Source: Soehngenia sp. (lineage in GTDB: Bacteria; Bacillota; Clostridia; Tissierellales; Tissierellaceae). From it: a DNA stretch of 64,000 bases. The translations under genes and the position numbers were made by a program. This document shows positions 8,266-15,353 of this stretch, piece by piece; within the stretch, counting starts at the first letter, position 1, and the number at the start of each line of letters is the position of its first letter. The stretch lies in NCBI GenBank assembly GCA_024637045.1, contig JAGXFX010000001.1, positions 62,001-126,000 on the forward strand, in the 5' to 3' direction. The notes under the pieces were generated by a model. That model saw only the letters and a list, made by a program, of their open reading frames with translations, did not search any database and had not been told where the DNA came from.

Positions 8266-8628
8266 TTAGCCTCTTTTTTTTCCGGAAATTAGATTCATAT
8301 ACCCAATGATGTTCTTCCTGTCTTCATAGCTTAGCTTGTGGTACATATCCAATAGCATCTTTTCATCGTTGCTAAGATATGCAGGGGTCTTTTCTCTGAT
8401 AATTTCATCTGATGGTATATCCTTGGGAAGATTGCCAGTAAGCATCCAATCTATTGAAACATTCAATAATTGTCTTAGCTGGATAAGGGTATTTGCAGAT
8501 GGGGAAAACTTATCATTTTCAAGATCACTTAGATTACCTGTGGACAAACCTGTAAGGTCTCTAACATCAAGCAATGAAAGCTTCTTTGATTTTCTAGCAG
8601 TTCTTAGTCGCTGCCCTATTGTGGACAT
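8266..8628 (-). CDS. XRE-family helix-turn-helix repressor-like protein
   Basis: A 120-residue DNA-binding protein. Residues 4-60 are a Cro/C1-type HTH (GQRLRTARKSKKLSLLDVRD, then TGLSTGNLSDLENDKFSPS). The C-terminal tail has a helical region ending in YEDRKNIIGYMNLI, like many phage or sporulation-type regulators. The start at 8628 is set by GGAGGTGATAG; a longer frame upstream has no ribosome-binding site. It is transcribed away from the second small HTH gene at 8782, so the two may regulate the shared 150-base gap. Targets are unknown. Confidence 0.88.
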   Translation of the reverse strand: MSTIGQRLRTARKSKKLSLLDVRDLTGLSTGNLSDLENDKFSPSANTLIQLRQLLNVSIDWMLTGNLPKDIPSDEIIREKTPAYLSNDEKMLLDMYHKLSYEDRKNIIGYMNLISGKKRG

Positions 8629-8781
8629 TCTATCACCTCCGTATGAGACACTTGAGAAACTTAATATAATTATCACTTTAACGCCATAACACAACTATTC
8701 TATCATATATGACTGCATAATTGTATAAAAAAAACATATAAAAAATCCATTAGGGAAATAAAAATTAAGGAAGTGAATCTC

Positions 8782-8973
8782 ATGCGCAAAAGAAATTTGA
8801 CACCATTTGGACAAAAAGTTAAACAGAGACTTGTTGAGATAAACCTCACACAAAAGAAGCTCGCTGAAAAAATTGGGACATCAGAAGTTTACTTGAGTAT
8901 GATATTATATGGTGAAAGATCAGGAGAAAAATATATTTCCAGAATCAACGAAATGCTAAAGATAAGTGAATAA
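8782..8973 (+). CDS. Small XRE-family HTH protein
   Basis: A 63-residue protein that is nearly all one HTH domain (GQKVKQRLVEINLTQKKLAE, then KIGTSEVYLSMILYGERSG). Similar mini-regulators occur in clostridial prophages and defence loci, but nothing else phage-like is nearby. ATG at 8782 is preferred over GTG at 8773 because AAGGAAGTGA lies upstream with proper spacing. Its stop codon falls inside the first copy of a 37-bp tandem duplication, so the downstream repeat could affect its transcript end. Confidence 0.78.
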   Translation: MRKRNLTPFGQKVKQRLVEINLTQKKLAEKIGTSEVYLSMILYGERSGEKYISRINEMLKISE

Positions 8974-9045
8974 CAGTATCTAATGGGATTATGTGCATTT
9001 AAGTAAATAACAGTATCTAATGGGATTATGTGCATTTAAGTAAAT
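8969..9045. repeat. 37-bp tandem duplication
   Basis: A 37-base unit is present twice in tandem with no mismatch over 40 overlapping positions (8969-9008 equals 9006-9045). The unit contains CAGTATCTAATGGGATTATG. The first copy includes the stop codon of the small HTH gene. Perfect identity suggests a recent slippage event or selection to keep two sites. Confidence 0.95.
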
Positions 9046-9060
9046 GACATAATCCCATTA
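9018..9060 (+). terminator. 13-bp inverted repeat after the small HTH gene
   Basis: TAATGGGATTATG (9018-9030) pairs perfectly with CATAATCCCATTA (9048-9060) around 17 bases. No U-run follows, so termination is uncertain. Because of the tandem duplication, the copy at 8981-8993 could pair with the same 3' arm instead. Confidence 0.5.
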
Positions 9061-9092
9061 AGCATTGATAAATATAAATTTAACGATATGTA

Positions 9093-9121
9093 TTGATTGC
9101 ATTCTTTCTCTGTGGTATAAT
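9093..9121 (+). promoter_or_regulatory. Sigma-A promoter of the two-repeat lipoprotein gene
   Basis: TTGATT and TATAAT with a 17-base spacer, 42 bases before the start codon at 9164. Confidence 0.8.
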
Positions 9122-9163
9122 AAGCATGTTGTTTGAACCTATAAAAATTATGGAGGGTGAGGA

Positions 9164-10243
9164 ATGAAAAAATTATTAACATTATTATTAGTACTTGTAC
9201 TTAGTATGAGTCTACTTGCAGGATGTACACAACCAGCTGAGGAGCCTGCAGAAACACCTGCTGAGACTCCAGCGGAAACTCCTGAGGAGCCGGCTGAAGA
9301 GCCTGCTGAAGAAGTAGAAGAGGGAACAATAGCAAAGTTGGGTCTTGGACATGTAATATCAATTGCCAAGTCAACTGATGCAGAAGCTGATAAAACAGCA
9401 CAGGCACAATCAGATGTAACAGTAATTGCAGTTGGATTTGATGCAGAAGGTAAAGTTGTAAGCGCTGAGCTTGATGTTGCACAAACAAGAGTTGCTTTCG
9501 ACGAGAACATGGTAGTGACAACAGACAGAGAAGGCGAATTAAAGACGAAGAAAGAGCTTGGAGAAGACTATGGTATGATCAAAGCTTCAGGCATTGGTAA
9601 AGAATGGTTTGAACAAGCACAAGCATTGGAAGCATGGATGATTGGAAAAACTGTTGATGAGATAACAGGAATTGAACTTGAAGACGGTGCTCCAACAAAT
9701 GAAGACCTTGTATCATCAGTTACAGTTGGAGTGGACACTTACTTTGCAGCACTTGAGCAAGCGTGGGCAGAAGCAATTGATGTTGAAGGCGGAGAAACAG
9801 TAGGCCTTGGAATTAAGATTGGAATTGCCAAGTCAAAAGATGCAACTGCAGATGCAGGAGCATTGGCACAAGTTGATAATGTATTGGCAGCAACTTCATT
9901 TGACGCTGAAGGAAAAGTAACTGGCACTGTAATTGATACAGCACAAGTTAAGATTCAGTATGATCTTGAAGGAAAAGTTGAAACTGATAGAGAAGCAGAG
10001 CTTATGACTAAGAACGAACTTAAAGAAGACTATGGTATGCTAAAGGCTTCAGGAATTGAAAAAGAGTGGTATGAGCAGGCAGCTGCATTAGCTGACTGGA
10101 TGGTTGGCAAAACTGTAGATGAAATCGCAGGAATGTCAATGGAAGATGGATCACCAACTGAAGAAGATCTTGTTTCATCAGTAACTGTTGGTGTAGAAGA
10201 CTACATCTATGTTGTTGAAGAATCATACGAAATTGCTAAGTAA
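9164..10243 (+). CDS. Two-repeat lipoprotein, possible ApbE flavinylation substrate
   Basis: A 359-residue predicted lipoprotein with signal peptide and lipobox LLAGC (Cys21), then a Pro/Glu/Thr-rich linker (about 22-52). Two tandem repeats of about 145 residues follow (roughly 53-200 and 209-357). Each has FDAEGKV, TDREGELKTK/TDREAELMTK, EDYGM-KASGI-KEW, GKTVDEI and a terminal DLVSSVTVGV. The last motif resembles the D-x-x-S-G-A-T box at which ApbE attaches FMN to threonine, and apbE lies 81 bases downstream. Covalent FMN is an inference. I recall single-repeat relatives in Clostridia as unnamed proteins. A terminator separates it from apbE. Confidence 0.85.
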   Translation: MKKLLTLLLVLVLSMSLLAGCTQPAEEPAETPAETPAETPEEPAEEPAEEVEEGTIAKLGLGHVISIAKSTDAEADKTAQAQSDVTVIAVGFDAEGKVVSAELDVAQTRVAFDENMVVTTDREGELKTKKELGEDYGMIKASGIGKEWFEQAQALEAWMIGKTVDEITGIELEDGAPTNEDLVSSVTVGVDTYFAALEQAWAEAIDVEGGETVGLGIKIGIAKSKDATADAGALAQVDNVLAATSFDAEGKVTGTVIDTAQVKIQYDLEGKVETDREAELMTKNELKEDYGMLKASGIEKEWYEQAAALADWMVGKTVDEIAGMSMEDGSPTEEDLVSSVTVGVEDYIYVVEESYEIAK

Positions 10244-10254
10244 TTTGATTGAAG

Positions 10255-10278
10255 GCTCCCCGAATGGGGAGCTTTTTA
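10255..10278 (+). terminator. Intrinsic terminator between lipoprotein gene and apbE
   Basis: GCTCCCC, loop GAAT, GGGGAGC, then TTTTTATT. It probably attenuates read-through into apbE, giving more lipoprotein than transferase. Confidence 0.9.
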
Positions 10279-10324
10279 TTGCCTAGGAAGTCTGTTTTTG
10301 GTATGATAAGTGAGGGTGATTTTA

Positions 10325-11404
10325 GTGAAAAAAATTAGTTTGATATTAATGGTAGCAGTTTTAGTAAGCATGCTTTCAGGATGCTCAGGCGGAGTTGCTT
10401 ACAATAGATTCAACGATACATTCTTTGATTCCTTCGATACAGTGACACAGGTTATCGGATACACAAAGACCCAGGAGGAATTTGACCAGTACATGACACA
10501 GATTCACGACAGAATGCTGGAACTTCACAAGATGTATGATAAGTATAATGACTACGAAGGCATTAACAATATCAAGACGATTAACGACAATGCAGGAAAG
10601 GAACCTGTGAAAGTCAGCAAAGAAATAATTGATCTTATAAATTTTTCTAAAGGAATGTATTATAATACAAATCAGAAAACGAATATTGCATTTGGAGCGG
10701 TTTTAAGGATTTGGTCAGAGTATAGGGATGATGCAGAATTCGATCCAACAAATGCCAAGATTCCACCAATGGAGATTCTTAAGGAAGCCAGTGAACACAC
10801 CGATCTTGATAAGGTAATTGTGGATGAAGAAAATATGACAGTATTTCTTGAAGATGCTGAAATGAGCTTGGATGTAGGAGCAGTTGCAAAGGGTTTTGCC
10901 ACTGAGATAATTGTAGATGAAATGGTTGAAAAAGGATTTGATTCATGGATTATCAGTGCTGGTGGAAACATCAGAGCGGTAGGGCAACCAAAAGACCCTG
11001 CCAAGGATAAATGGGGTATAGGTATACAAAATCCTGATAAATCGGTTTTTGGAGATGGATCAAATATACTTGATACAGTATTTATGAATGACATTTCAGT
11101 AGTAAGTTCAGGGGACTATCAGAGATACTACGTTGTTGACAATCAAAGAATACACCATATAATAGATCCTGAAACCTTGATGCCAGCCTCTCACTATAGA
11201 GCAATAAATGTGGTAATTGAAGATTCAGGCTTTGCCGACTTTTACTCAACAGAAGTATTTCTGTTACCCTATGAAGAAAGCAGGGAACTTGTGGAATCAG
11301 TTGAAGGTTTGGAAGCAATCTGGATATTTGCAGATGGTAATATTGAAATGACAGAAGGATTTATGGCAGTATCAAGATCAGGTGGAGCCATTTCAACAGA
11401 TTAG
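10325..11404 (+). CDS. apbE: FAD:protein FMN transferase (lipoprotein)
   Basis: A 359-residue enzyme that moves FMN from FAD onto Ser/Thr of exported flavoproteins. It is a predicted lipoprotein (MLSGC lipobox), so it acts outside the membrane. Family motifs visible are FDTVTQVIGY, NTNQKTNIAFGAVL, SLDVGAVAKGFATEI (FAD/metal site), the glycine-rich SAGGNIRAVGQ, and HHIIDPETLMPA. The start is taken as GTG at 10325 because GAGGGTGAT lies just upstream; the in-frame GTG at 10310 overlaps that site. Its likely clients are the lipoproteins at 9164 and 14306. Confidence 0.95.
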   Translation: MKKISLILMVAVLVSMLSGCSGGVAYNRFNDTFFDSFDTVTQVIGYTKTQEEFDQYMTQIHDRMLELHKMYDKYNDYEGINNIKTINDNAGKEPVKVSKEIIDLINFSKGMYYNTNQKTNIAFGAVLRIWSEYRDDAEFDPTNAKIPPMEILKEASEHTDLDKVIVDEENMTVFLEDAEMSLDVGAVAKGFATEIIVDEMVEKGFDSWIISAGGNIRAVGQPKDPAKDKWGIGIQNPDKSVFGDGSNILDTVFMNDISVVSSGDYQRYYVVDNQRIHHIIDPETLMPASHYRAINVVIEDSGFADFYSTEVFLLPYEESRELVESVEGLEAIWIFADGNIEMTEGFMAVSRSGGAISTD

Positions 11405-11434
11405 TTTATGAAATAAAGTCAGGGGGTAGAACCA

Positions 11435-11839
11435 ATGGAAAAGACATTCATTATGATCAAGCCCGATGGAGTTAGAAGAAAACTTGTTGGAGAAGTACTA
11501 AAAAGAATTGAGACAAAAGGTTTGTCGATTGAAAAAATTTTGATGACAAAACCAGATAGAAGTATTCTAGTGGAGCACTATAGTGAACATGAGGGGAAAA
11601 GCTTCTACAATGACCTGATAGAGTTTGTATCCAGTGGTAGTGTAGTTTTAATTCAGGTCCAAGGTGAAGAGGCCATAAGAATCATGAGAAATCTTATTGG
11701 AGATACCGATCCTGTTTGTGCGTCCCCTGGAACAATAAGAGGAGACTTAGCCAATTCAAAGACTGAGAATATTGTGCATGCATCCGATTCAGAAAGTTCA
11801 GCTTCATATGAACTAAAGTTGTGGTTTGGAGATGATTAA
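11435..11839 (+). CDS. ndk: Nucleoside diphosphate kinase
   Basis: A 134-residue enzyme that equalises NTP pools by phosphohistidine transfer. It begins EKTFIMIKPDGVRR and carries the active-site motif NIVHASDSESSASYE, in which the histidine is phosphorylated. The length is normal for the family. It follows apbE by 30 bases with GGGGGT upstream and is almost contiguous with the racemase gene, so it may share the apbE transcript. Confidence 0.97.
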   Translation: MEKTFIMIKPDGVRRKLVGEVLKRIETKGLSIEKILMTKPDRSILVEHYSEHEGKSFYNDLIEFVSSGSVVLIQVQGEEAIRIMRNLIGDTDPVCASPGTIRGDLANSKTENIVHASDSESSASYELKLWFGDD

Positions 11840-11840
11840 A

Positions 11841-12545
11841 ATGAAGAGAACAATAGGCATAATAGGTGGAATGGGTCCCTTGGCAACTGTAAAACTGTTT
11901 GAAAAAATTGTTCTTAACACTAGAGCTGATTCAGACCAGGACCACCCACGTACCATAATTGACAGCAATACAAAAATTCCCGACAGGACAAAGAACATAG
12001 TCTCCGATGGTGAGAGCCCAACAGTTGAATTGATTGAATCTGCTAGATGTCTGGAAAGAGCTGGAGCAGATTTTCTAACAATGCCATGTAACACCGCACA
12101 CTATTTTATGGATGAAGTTTTAAAAGAGGTGGAGATTCCATTCATAGACATGATAAAGGAGACTGTAAAAACAGTTAAGAAGGATTTTGGAGGCTCAAAG
12201 GTTGGATTACTCTCAACTGATGGTACGATTTCATCCGGTGTGTACAGCAAGGAGTTGGAAAAGGAAGGGATAGAATACATTCTGCCTTCATCAGAAAGTC
12301 AAAAGGCGATTATGGAACTTATATACAATATTAAAAAAGGGCAGTATAATAACGACCTAACAAAGTTTTTTGCAGTAATCGATGAACTTCACACACAAGG
12401 CGTACAGACCATCATATTAGGCTGTACAGAGCTTTCAGTGGCTGCTGATATGTACAAGCTTCCGGATAGTGTAAACTATGTTGATGCGCTCGTTGTACTT
12501 GCCAGAGAGGCAATAATTGGAGCAGGCTGTGATATTAACAGCTGA
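11841..12545 (+). CDS. Aspartate/glutamate racemase family protein
   Basis: A 234-residue cofactor-independent amino-acid racemase. It starts KRTIGIIGGMGPLATV and has both catalytic cysteines, in TMPCNTAH near residue 83 and LGCTELS near residue 195. This pattern fits the aspartate racemase subgroup more than MurI, but substrate choice between Asp and Glu cannot be settled by eye. ATG at 11841 is chosen because GGAGATGAT inside the end of ndk is correctly spaced; an in-frame start at 11826 lacks a site. The single base between ndk stop and this start implies coupling. Confidence 0.92.
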   Translation: MKRTIGIIGGMGPLATVKLFEKIVLNTRADSDQDHPRTIIDSNTKIPDRTKNIVSDGESPTVELIESARCLERAGADFLTMPCNTAHYFMDEVLKEVEIPFIDMIKETVKTVKKDFGGSKVGLLSTDGTISSGVYSKELEKEGIEYILPSSESQKAIMELIYNIKKGQYNNDLTKFFAVIDELHTQGVQTIILGCTELSVAADMYKLPDSVNYVDALVVLAREAIIGAGCDINS

Positions 12546-12572
12546 TGTGGGTATCAATCTACAGAGGTGATT

Positions 12573-13241
12573 ATGATGAAAAAGTGGATTTCCACGTTAT
12601 TGATAATTGTAGGAGCAGGCTTAATAGCCTATCAGTTTTTACCAGAGATTCTAATTAAGCGTCAAGTTGTAAAAAGTGAAACTGCTGTAGAAGAAATCAC
12701 AGAGGAGCAAATAGTTGAAAACAATGAAAGAGAAGCAGTATACGACTATACTGCCATAGAAGATGTTTCCGGAAGAACGGCAGTTTCAGGTGTTTCACAA
12801 TTCGAGAATGAAAACATTATTGGTATTCTTATGGTTGACGATCTAGGGATTAATTTACCGATTCTTAAGGGTGTGTCCGATGCTAATTTAATGGCAGGAG
12901 CCGGCACCATGGTACCAGATCTAGAAATGGGAGATGGAAATTATTCGCTGGCATCCCACTATATGAAAGATCCAAGTTTGCTTTTCGGAAATCTGTTGAA
13001 TGCAGAAGAGGGAATGCAGGTAAGAATAACAGATAAGATAAATGTCTACGAGTATGAGATATATGAAACAGTTCTGGTACCTGAGACAGCTATGTATATG
13101 TTGGAACACGAGCAAGCTGCTGAAAGGGGCAAACCCATAATATCCCTTATGACCTGTTATTACACCTCGAAAAATGGGCAGAGATTCTTTGCTTTGGGTG
13201 AATTGGTCGATAGCTACCCATACAGACAGAAGTTTCAATAA
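12573..13241 (+). CDS. Sortase family transpeptidase
   Basis: A 222-residue membrane-anchored protein with one N-terminal transmembrane helix (ISTLLIIVGAGLIAYQFL) and an extracellular sortase domain. The catalytic triad can be read: His in NYSLASHYM near residue 128, Cys in SLMTCYYT near residue 192, and Arg in NGQRFFALGEL. The spacing suggests a class A-like enzyme. Sortases attach LPXTG-type proteins to peptidoglycan, but no protein in this window has a C-terminal sorting signal. AGAGGTG precedes the chosen ATG at 12573. Confidence 0.92.
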   Translation: MMKKWISTLLIIVGAGLIAYQFLPEILIKRQVVKSETAVEEITEEQIVENNEREAVYDYTAIEDVSGRTAVSGVSQFENENIIGILMVDDLGINLPILKGVSDANLMAGAGTMVPDLEMGDGNYSLASHYMKDPSLLFGNLLNAEEGMQVRITDKINVYEYEIYETVLVPETAMYMLEHEQAAERGKPIISLMTCYYTSKNGQRFFALGELVDSYPYRQKFQ

Positions 13242-13266
13242 GATATAGATAATATTCAAAACAAAG

Positions 13267-13295
13267 TTGTAAGAACAGATTAGAAGTGGTAGAAT
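13267..13295 (+). promoter_or_regulatory. Sigma-A promoter of tatA-tatC
   Basis: TTGTAA and TAGAAT with a 17-base spacer, 47 bases before the tatA start. Confidence 0.7.
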
Positions 13296-13342
13296 CAGAT
13301 TATGAGTTTTGATAAAAATATATCGATATGGGAGGTTGAATT

Positions 13343-13528
13343 ATGGGTTTTGGAAGATTAGGCATGCCTGAACTTATTTTGATTCTGGCTATTGCCTTGG
13401 TTATATTTGGGCCGTCAAAGTTACCAGAGATTGGAAAATCATTGGGAAAGGCACTGAAGGAGTTCAAGGCGGGTCAAGATAAAGATTCTGATGAGAAGGA
13501 AGAAGCTGATGAGAAGGAAGACAAGTGA
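13343..13528 (+). CDS. tatA: Twin-arginine translocase subunit TatA
   Basis: A 61-residue membrane protein that oligomerises to form the pore for folded proteins. It has a short N-terminal helix ([18 protein letters not shown]), the [19 protein letters not shown] hinge and amphipathic helix, and a charged Lys/Glu/Asp tail. It overlaps tatC, giving a minimal TatAC pair as in many Firmicutes. No obvious twin-arginine substrate is encoded in the window. Confidence 0.96.
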   Translation: MGFGRLGMPELILILAIALVIFGPSKLPEIGKSLGKALKEFKAGQDKDSDEKEEADEKEDK

Positions 13529-14243
13529 AAATGATGGTAAAAACCTTACATTGACTGAACATCTTGAGGAATTGCGCAAAAGACTTATTTATTCTGCGTT
13601 GTTTTTCATAGCTACAGCACTTATTTGCTATACTTTTGCAGAAAGAATTATCAGACATATGGTAGATCTTGCAGGTGATATTGATTTCGTATTTATATCC
13701 CCAGCTGAGCTTCTGCTGGCAAATGTCAAGCTGGCGATGATAGGTGGACTTATAATATCAGCACCTTTTTTAATAATTCAGGTATGGCTGTTTGTAATAC
13801 CTGGTCTTAATGCAAAGGAAAGAAAACTCGTAGCTTTAGCTATTTCAATGGGTGGATTATTTTTTGTAGCTGGAGCACTTTTTGCTTACTTTATGGTAAT
13901 TCCAATAGTATTGGTGTTCTTTATGGGATTCCAGATGGATATAATTTCTCCCATGATAAGTTTCAGTAGCTACATGAGCTTTGTACTTAGTACGGTTGTA
14001 GCTTTTGGTGCAATATTTGAGTTGCCGATTCTTATGATACTTTTAACAAGATTTGGAATCGTCAAAGTAAGCTTTATCAAGAAAAACAGAAAATATATGG
14101 TACTTGGTATTTTTGTGCTGGCGGCAGTAATAACCCCACCAGACATAATATCGCAGTTGTTGCTGGGACTTCCCATGCTGCTTCTGATGGAACTTGGAAT
14201 ATTTCTATCGGGAATATTCGCTAAAAAAGAAGATGATGAATAA
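13509..14243 (+). CDS. tatC: Twin-arginine translocase subunit TatC
   Basis: A 244-residue inner-membrane receptor for twin-arginine signal peptides. The cytoplasmic N-terminal motif [14 protein letters not shown] is followed by six membrane segments and the family patch [12 protein letters not shown]. The start at 13509 lies within tatA and is preceded by GAAGGAAG at correct spacing; 13491 is an in-frame alternative. The 20-base overlap implies translational coupling to TatA. Confidence 0.96.
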   Translation: MRRKTSENDGKNLTLTEHLEELRKRLIYSALFFIATALICYTFAERIIRHMVDLAGDIDFVFISPAELLLANVKLAMIGGLIISAPFLIIQVWLFVIPGLNAKERKLVALAISMGGLFFVAGALFAYFMVIPIVLVFFMGFQMDIISPMISFSSYMSFVLSTVVAFGAIFELPILMILLTRFGIVKVSFIKKNRKYMVLGIFVLAAVITPPDIISQLLLGLPMLLLMELGIFLSGIFAKKEDDE

Positions 14244-14248
14244 GACAA

Positions 14249-14283
14249 AAACCCCCTTATGGATGATTTCCATAAGGGGGTTC
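14249..14283. terminator. Bidirectional terminator between tatC and the FMN-binding gene
   Basis: AACCCCCTTATGG pairs with CCATAAGGGGGTT around seven bases. On the minus strand it is followed by a U-rich run, so it is strongest for the converging lipoprotein gene; on the plus strand the tail is only moderately T-rich. Confidence 0.88.
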
Positions 14284-14305
14284 TCAATCTTATCTATATA
14301 TTGAA

Positions 14306-14659
14306 TTACTCCGCACTTTCAAGGGCGGCGTTTACTGCTTCAATAATACCTTCGCTGGTATATGTAGCACCTGACACTGTATCTATTTCAGTTGAGTTTG
14401 CTGCAACTATAGCTGCAGGAACTTCTTCGATTGCTGGATCACTAATTTCATCTGTCTCTTCATGTGACAATATTTCAACATTTGTTATAGTCTCGCCTTC
14501 AAGAGTAACTTCAACAGTGATATCGCCACCAAAGCCTACGCCTACTCCAGTTAGAACTACAGGCTCGTCAACTTCAGCGACTGGCTCTTCTCCTCCGGCA
14601 CACGCTGCAAGACTTAAAGCCATTGTCAATGTCAACAGGATAACCATTAACTTTTTCAT
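14306..14659 (-). CDS. FMN-binding domain lipoprotein
   Basis: A 117-residue exported protein with signal peptide and lipobox SLAAC, an acidic linker, then a compact FMN-binding domain. The motif DTVSGATYTSEGI near the C-terminus is the classical covalent FMN attachment site, modified on its threonine by ApbE. It probably carries electrons on the outer face of the membrane, as in the NqrC/RnfG family of domains, here as a free lipoprotein. The start at 14659 is chosen because AAAGGAG lies about 10 bases before it. A terminator and its own promoter make it a single-gene unit. Confidence 0.92.
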   Translation of the reverse strand: MKKLMVILLTLTMALSLAACAGGEEPVAEVDEPVVLTGVGVGFGGDITVEVTLEGETITNVEILSHEETDEISDPAIEEVPAAIVAANSTEIDTVSGATYTSEGIIEAVNAALESAE

Positions 14660-14694
14660 AGAATTCATCTCCTTTCACTAAAATATACTAGTAG

Positions 14695-14723
14695 ATTATA
14701 CACCCATGTAATTTAAAAATCAA
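14695..14723 (-). promoter_or_regulatory. Sigma-A promoter of the FMN-binding lipoprotein gene
   Basis: Read on the minus strand, TTGATT and TATAAT are separated by 17 bases, about 36 bases before the start codon. Confidence 0.82.
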
Positions 14724-14801
14724 GTTGGCTAAAGGCTATTAGTGCTTCCAAACAATGCAGTTAGGGTAACAATATAAAGTAAATCCAAAGGAGGTAAAAA
14801 C

Positions 14802-15311
14802 ATGGCAAAAGGAAAAGACAAATACAGCCACAAGTATGATATGAATGAGTTGAAGGATATGACAATCAAGATGATCAACAGGAGAGGTGTCCAGCTTGAG
14901 CAGATAGCTGAAATAGTTCTTGGCCTGCAAAAAGAGTATTATGAGGACCTTACAATCGAGATATGCATGGAGAATATCGATGCTGTACTTAGCAAGAGGG
15001 AAATTATTCACGCAATAATGACAGGAATAGCTCTTGATGAATTAACTGAACAAAAATTACTACCAGAGCCCCTTCAAAGTATAGTTGCAGCGGATGAAGG
15101 ATTATATGGAATCGATGAAATACTTCCACTGTCCATTGTAAATGTCTATGGAACAATTGGTCTTACAAATTTTGGGTATCTGGATAAGGAAAAAATTGGG
15201 ATAATCAAGGAGTTGGATACAAAAAAAGGTGAAGCCTGCCACACTTTCCTGGATGATTTAGTAGCTGCAATAGCAGCTGCAGCGGCAAGCAGGATAGCAC
15301 ATTCAAGATAG
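14802..15311 (+). CDS. Phosphatidylglycerophosphatase A family protein (YutG-like)
   Basis: A 169-residue protein resembling Bacillus YutG and the soluble PgpA-like family. Recognisable blocks are INRRGVQLEQIAEIVLGLQK, VLSKREIIHAIMTGIALDEL, DEGLYGIDEILPLSIVNVYG and HTFLDDLVAAIAAAAASRIA. Members are annotated as phosphatidylglycerophosphatase A by relation to E. coli PgpA, but the short forms lack its membrane helices, so the substrate is uncertain. A strong AAAGGAGG precedes the start, and the gene ends at a bidirectional terminator. Confidence 0.85.
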   Translation: MAKGKDKYSHKYDMNELKDMTIKMINRRGVQLEQIAEIVLGLQKEYYEDLTIEICMENIDAVLSKREIIHAIMTGIALDELTEQKLLPEPLQSIVAADEGLYGIDEILPLSIVNVYGTIGLTNFGYLDKEKIGIIKELDTKKGEACHTFLDDLVAAIAAAAASRIAHSR

Positions 15312-15325
15312 AATAGATAAAAAAG

Positions 15326-15351
15326 AAGCGAGGCCTCGGCCTCGCTTTAGT
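15326..15351. terminator. Bidirectional terminator between converging genes
   Basis: AAGCGAGGCC and GGCCTCGCTT form a near-perfect palindrome with T-rich flanks on both strands, ending the PgpA-like gene and the symporter gene. Confidence 0.88.
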
Positions 15352-15353
15352 TA

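Noticed and set aside
9148-9521. Long minus-strand frames opposite the two-repeat lipoprotein gene
   Set aside because: They mirror the repetitive Ala/Glu/Pro codons of the real gene, have no ribosome sites and contain low-complexity protein.
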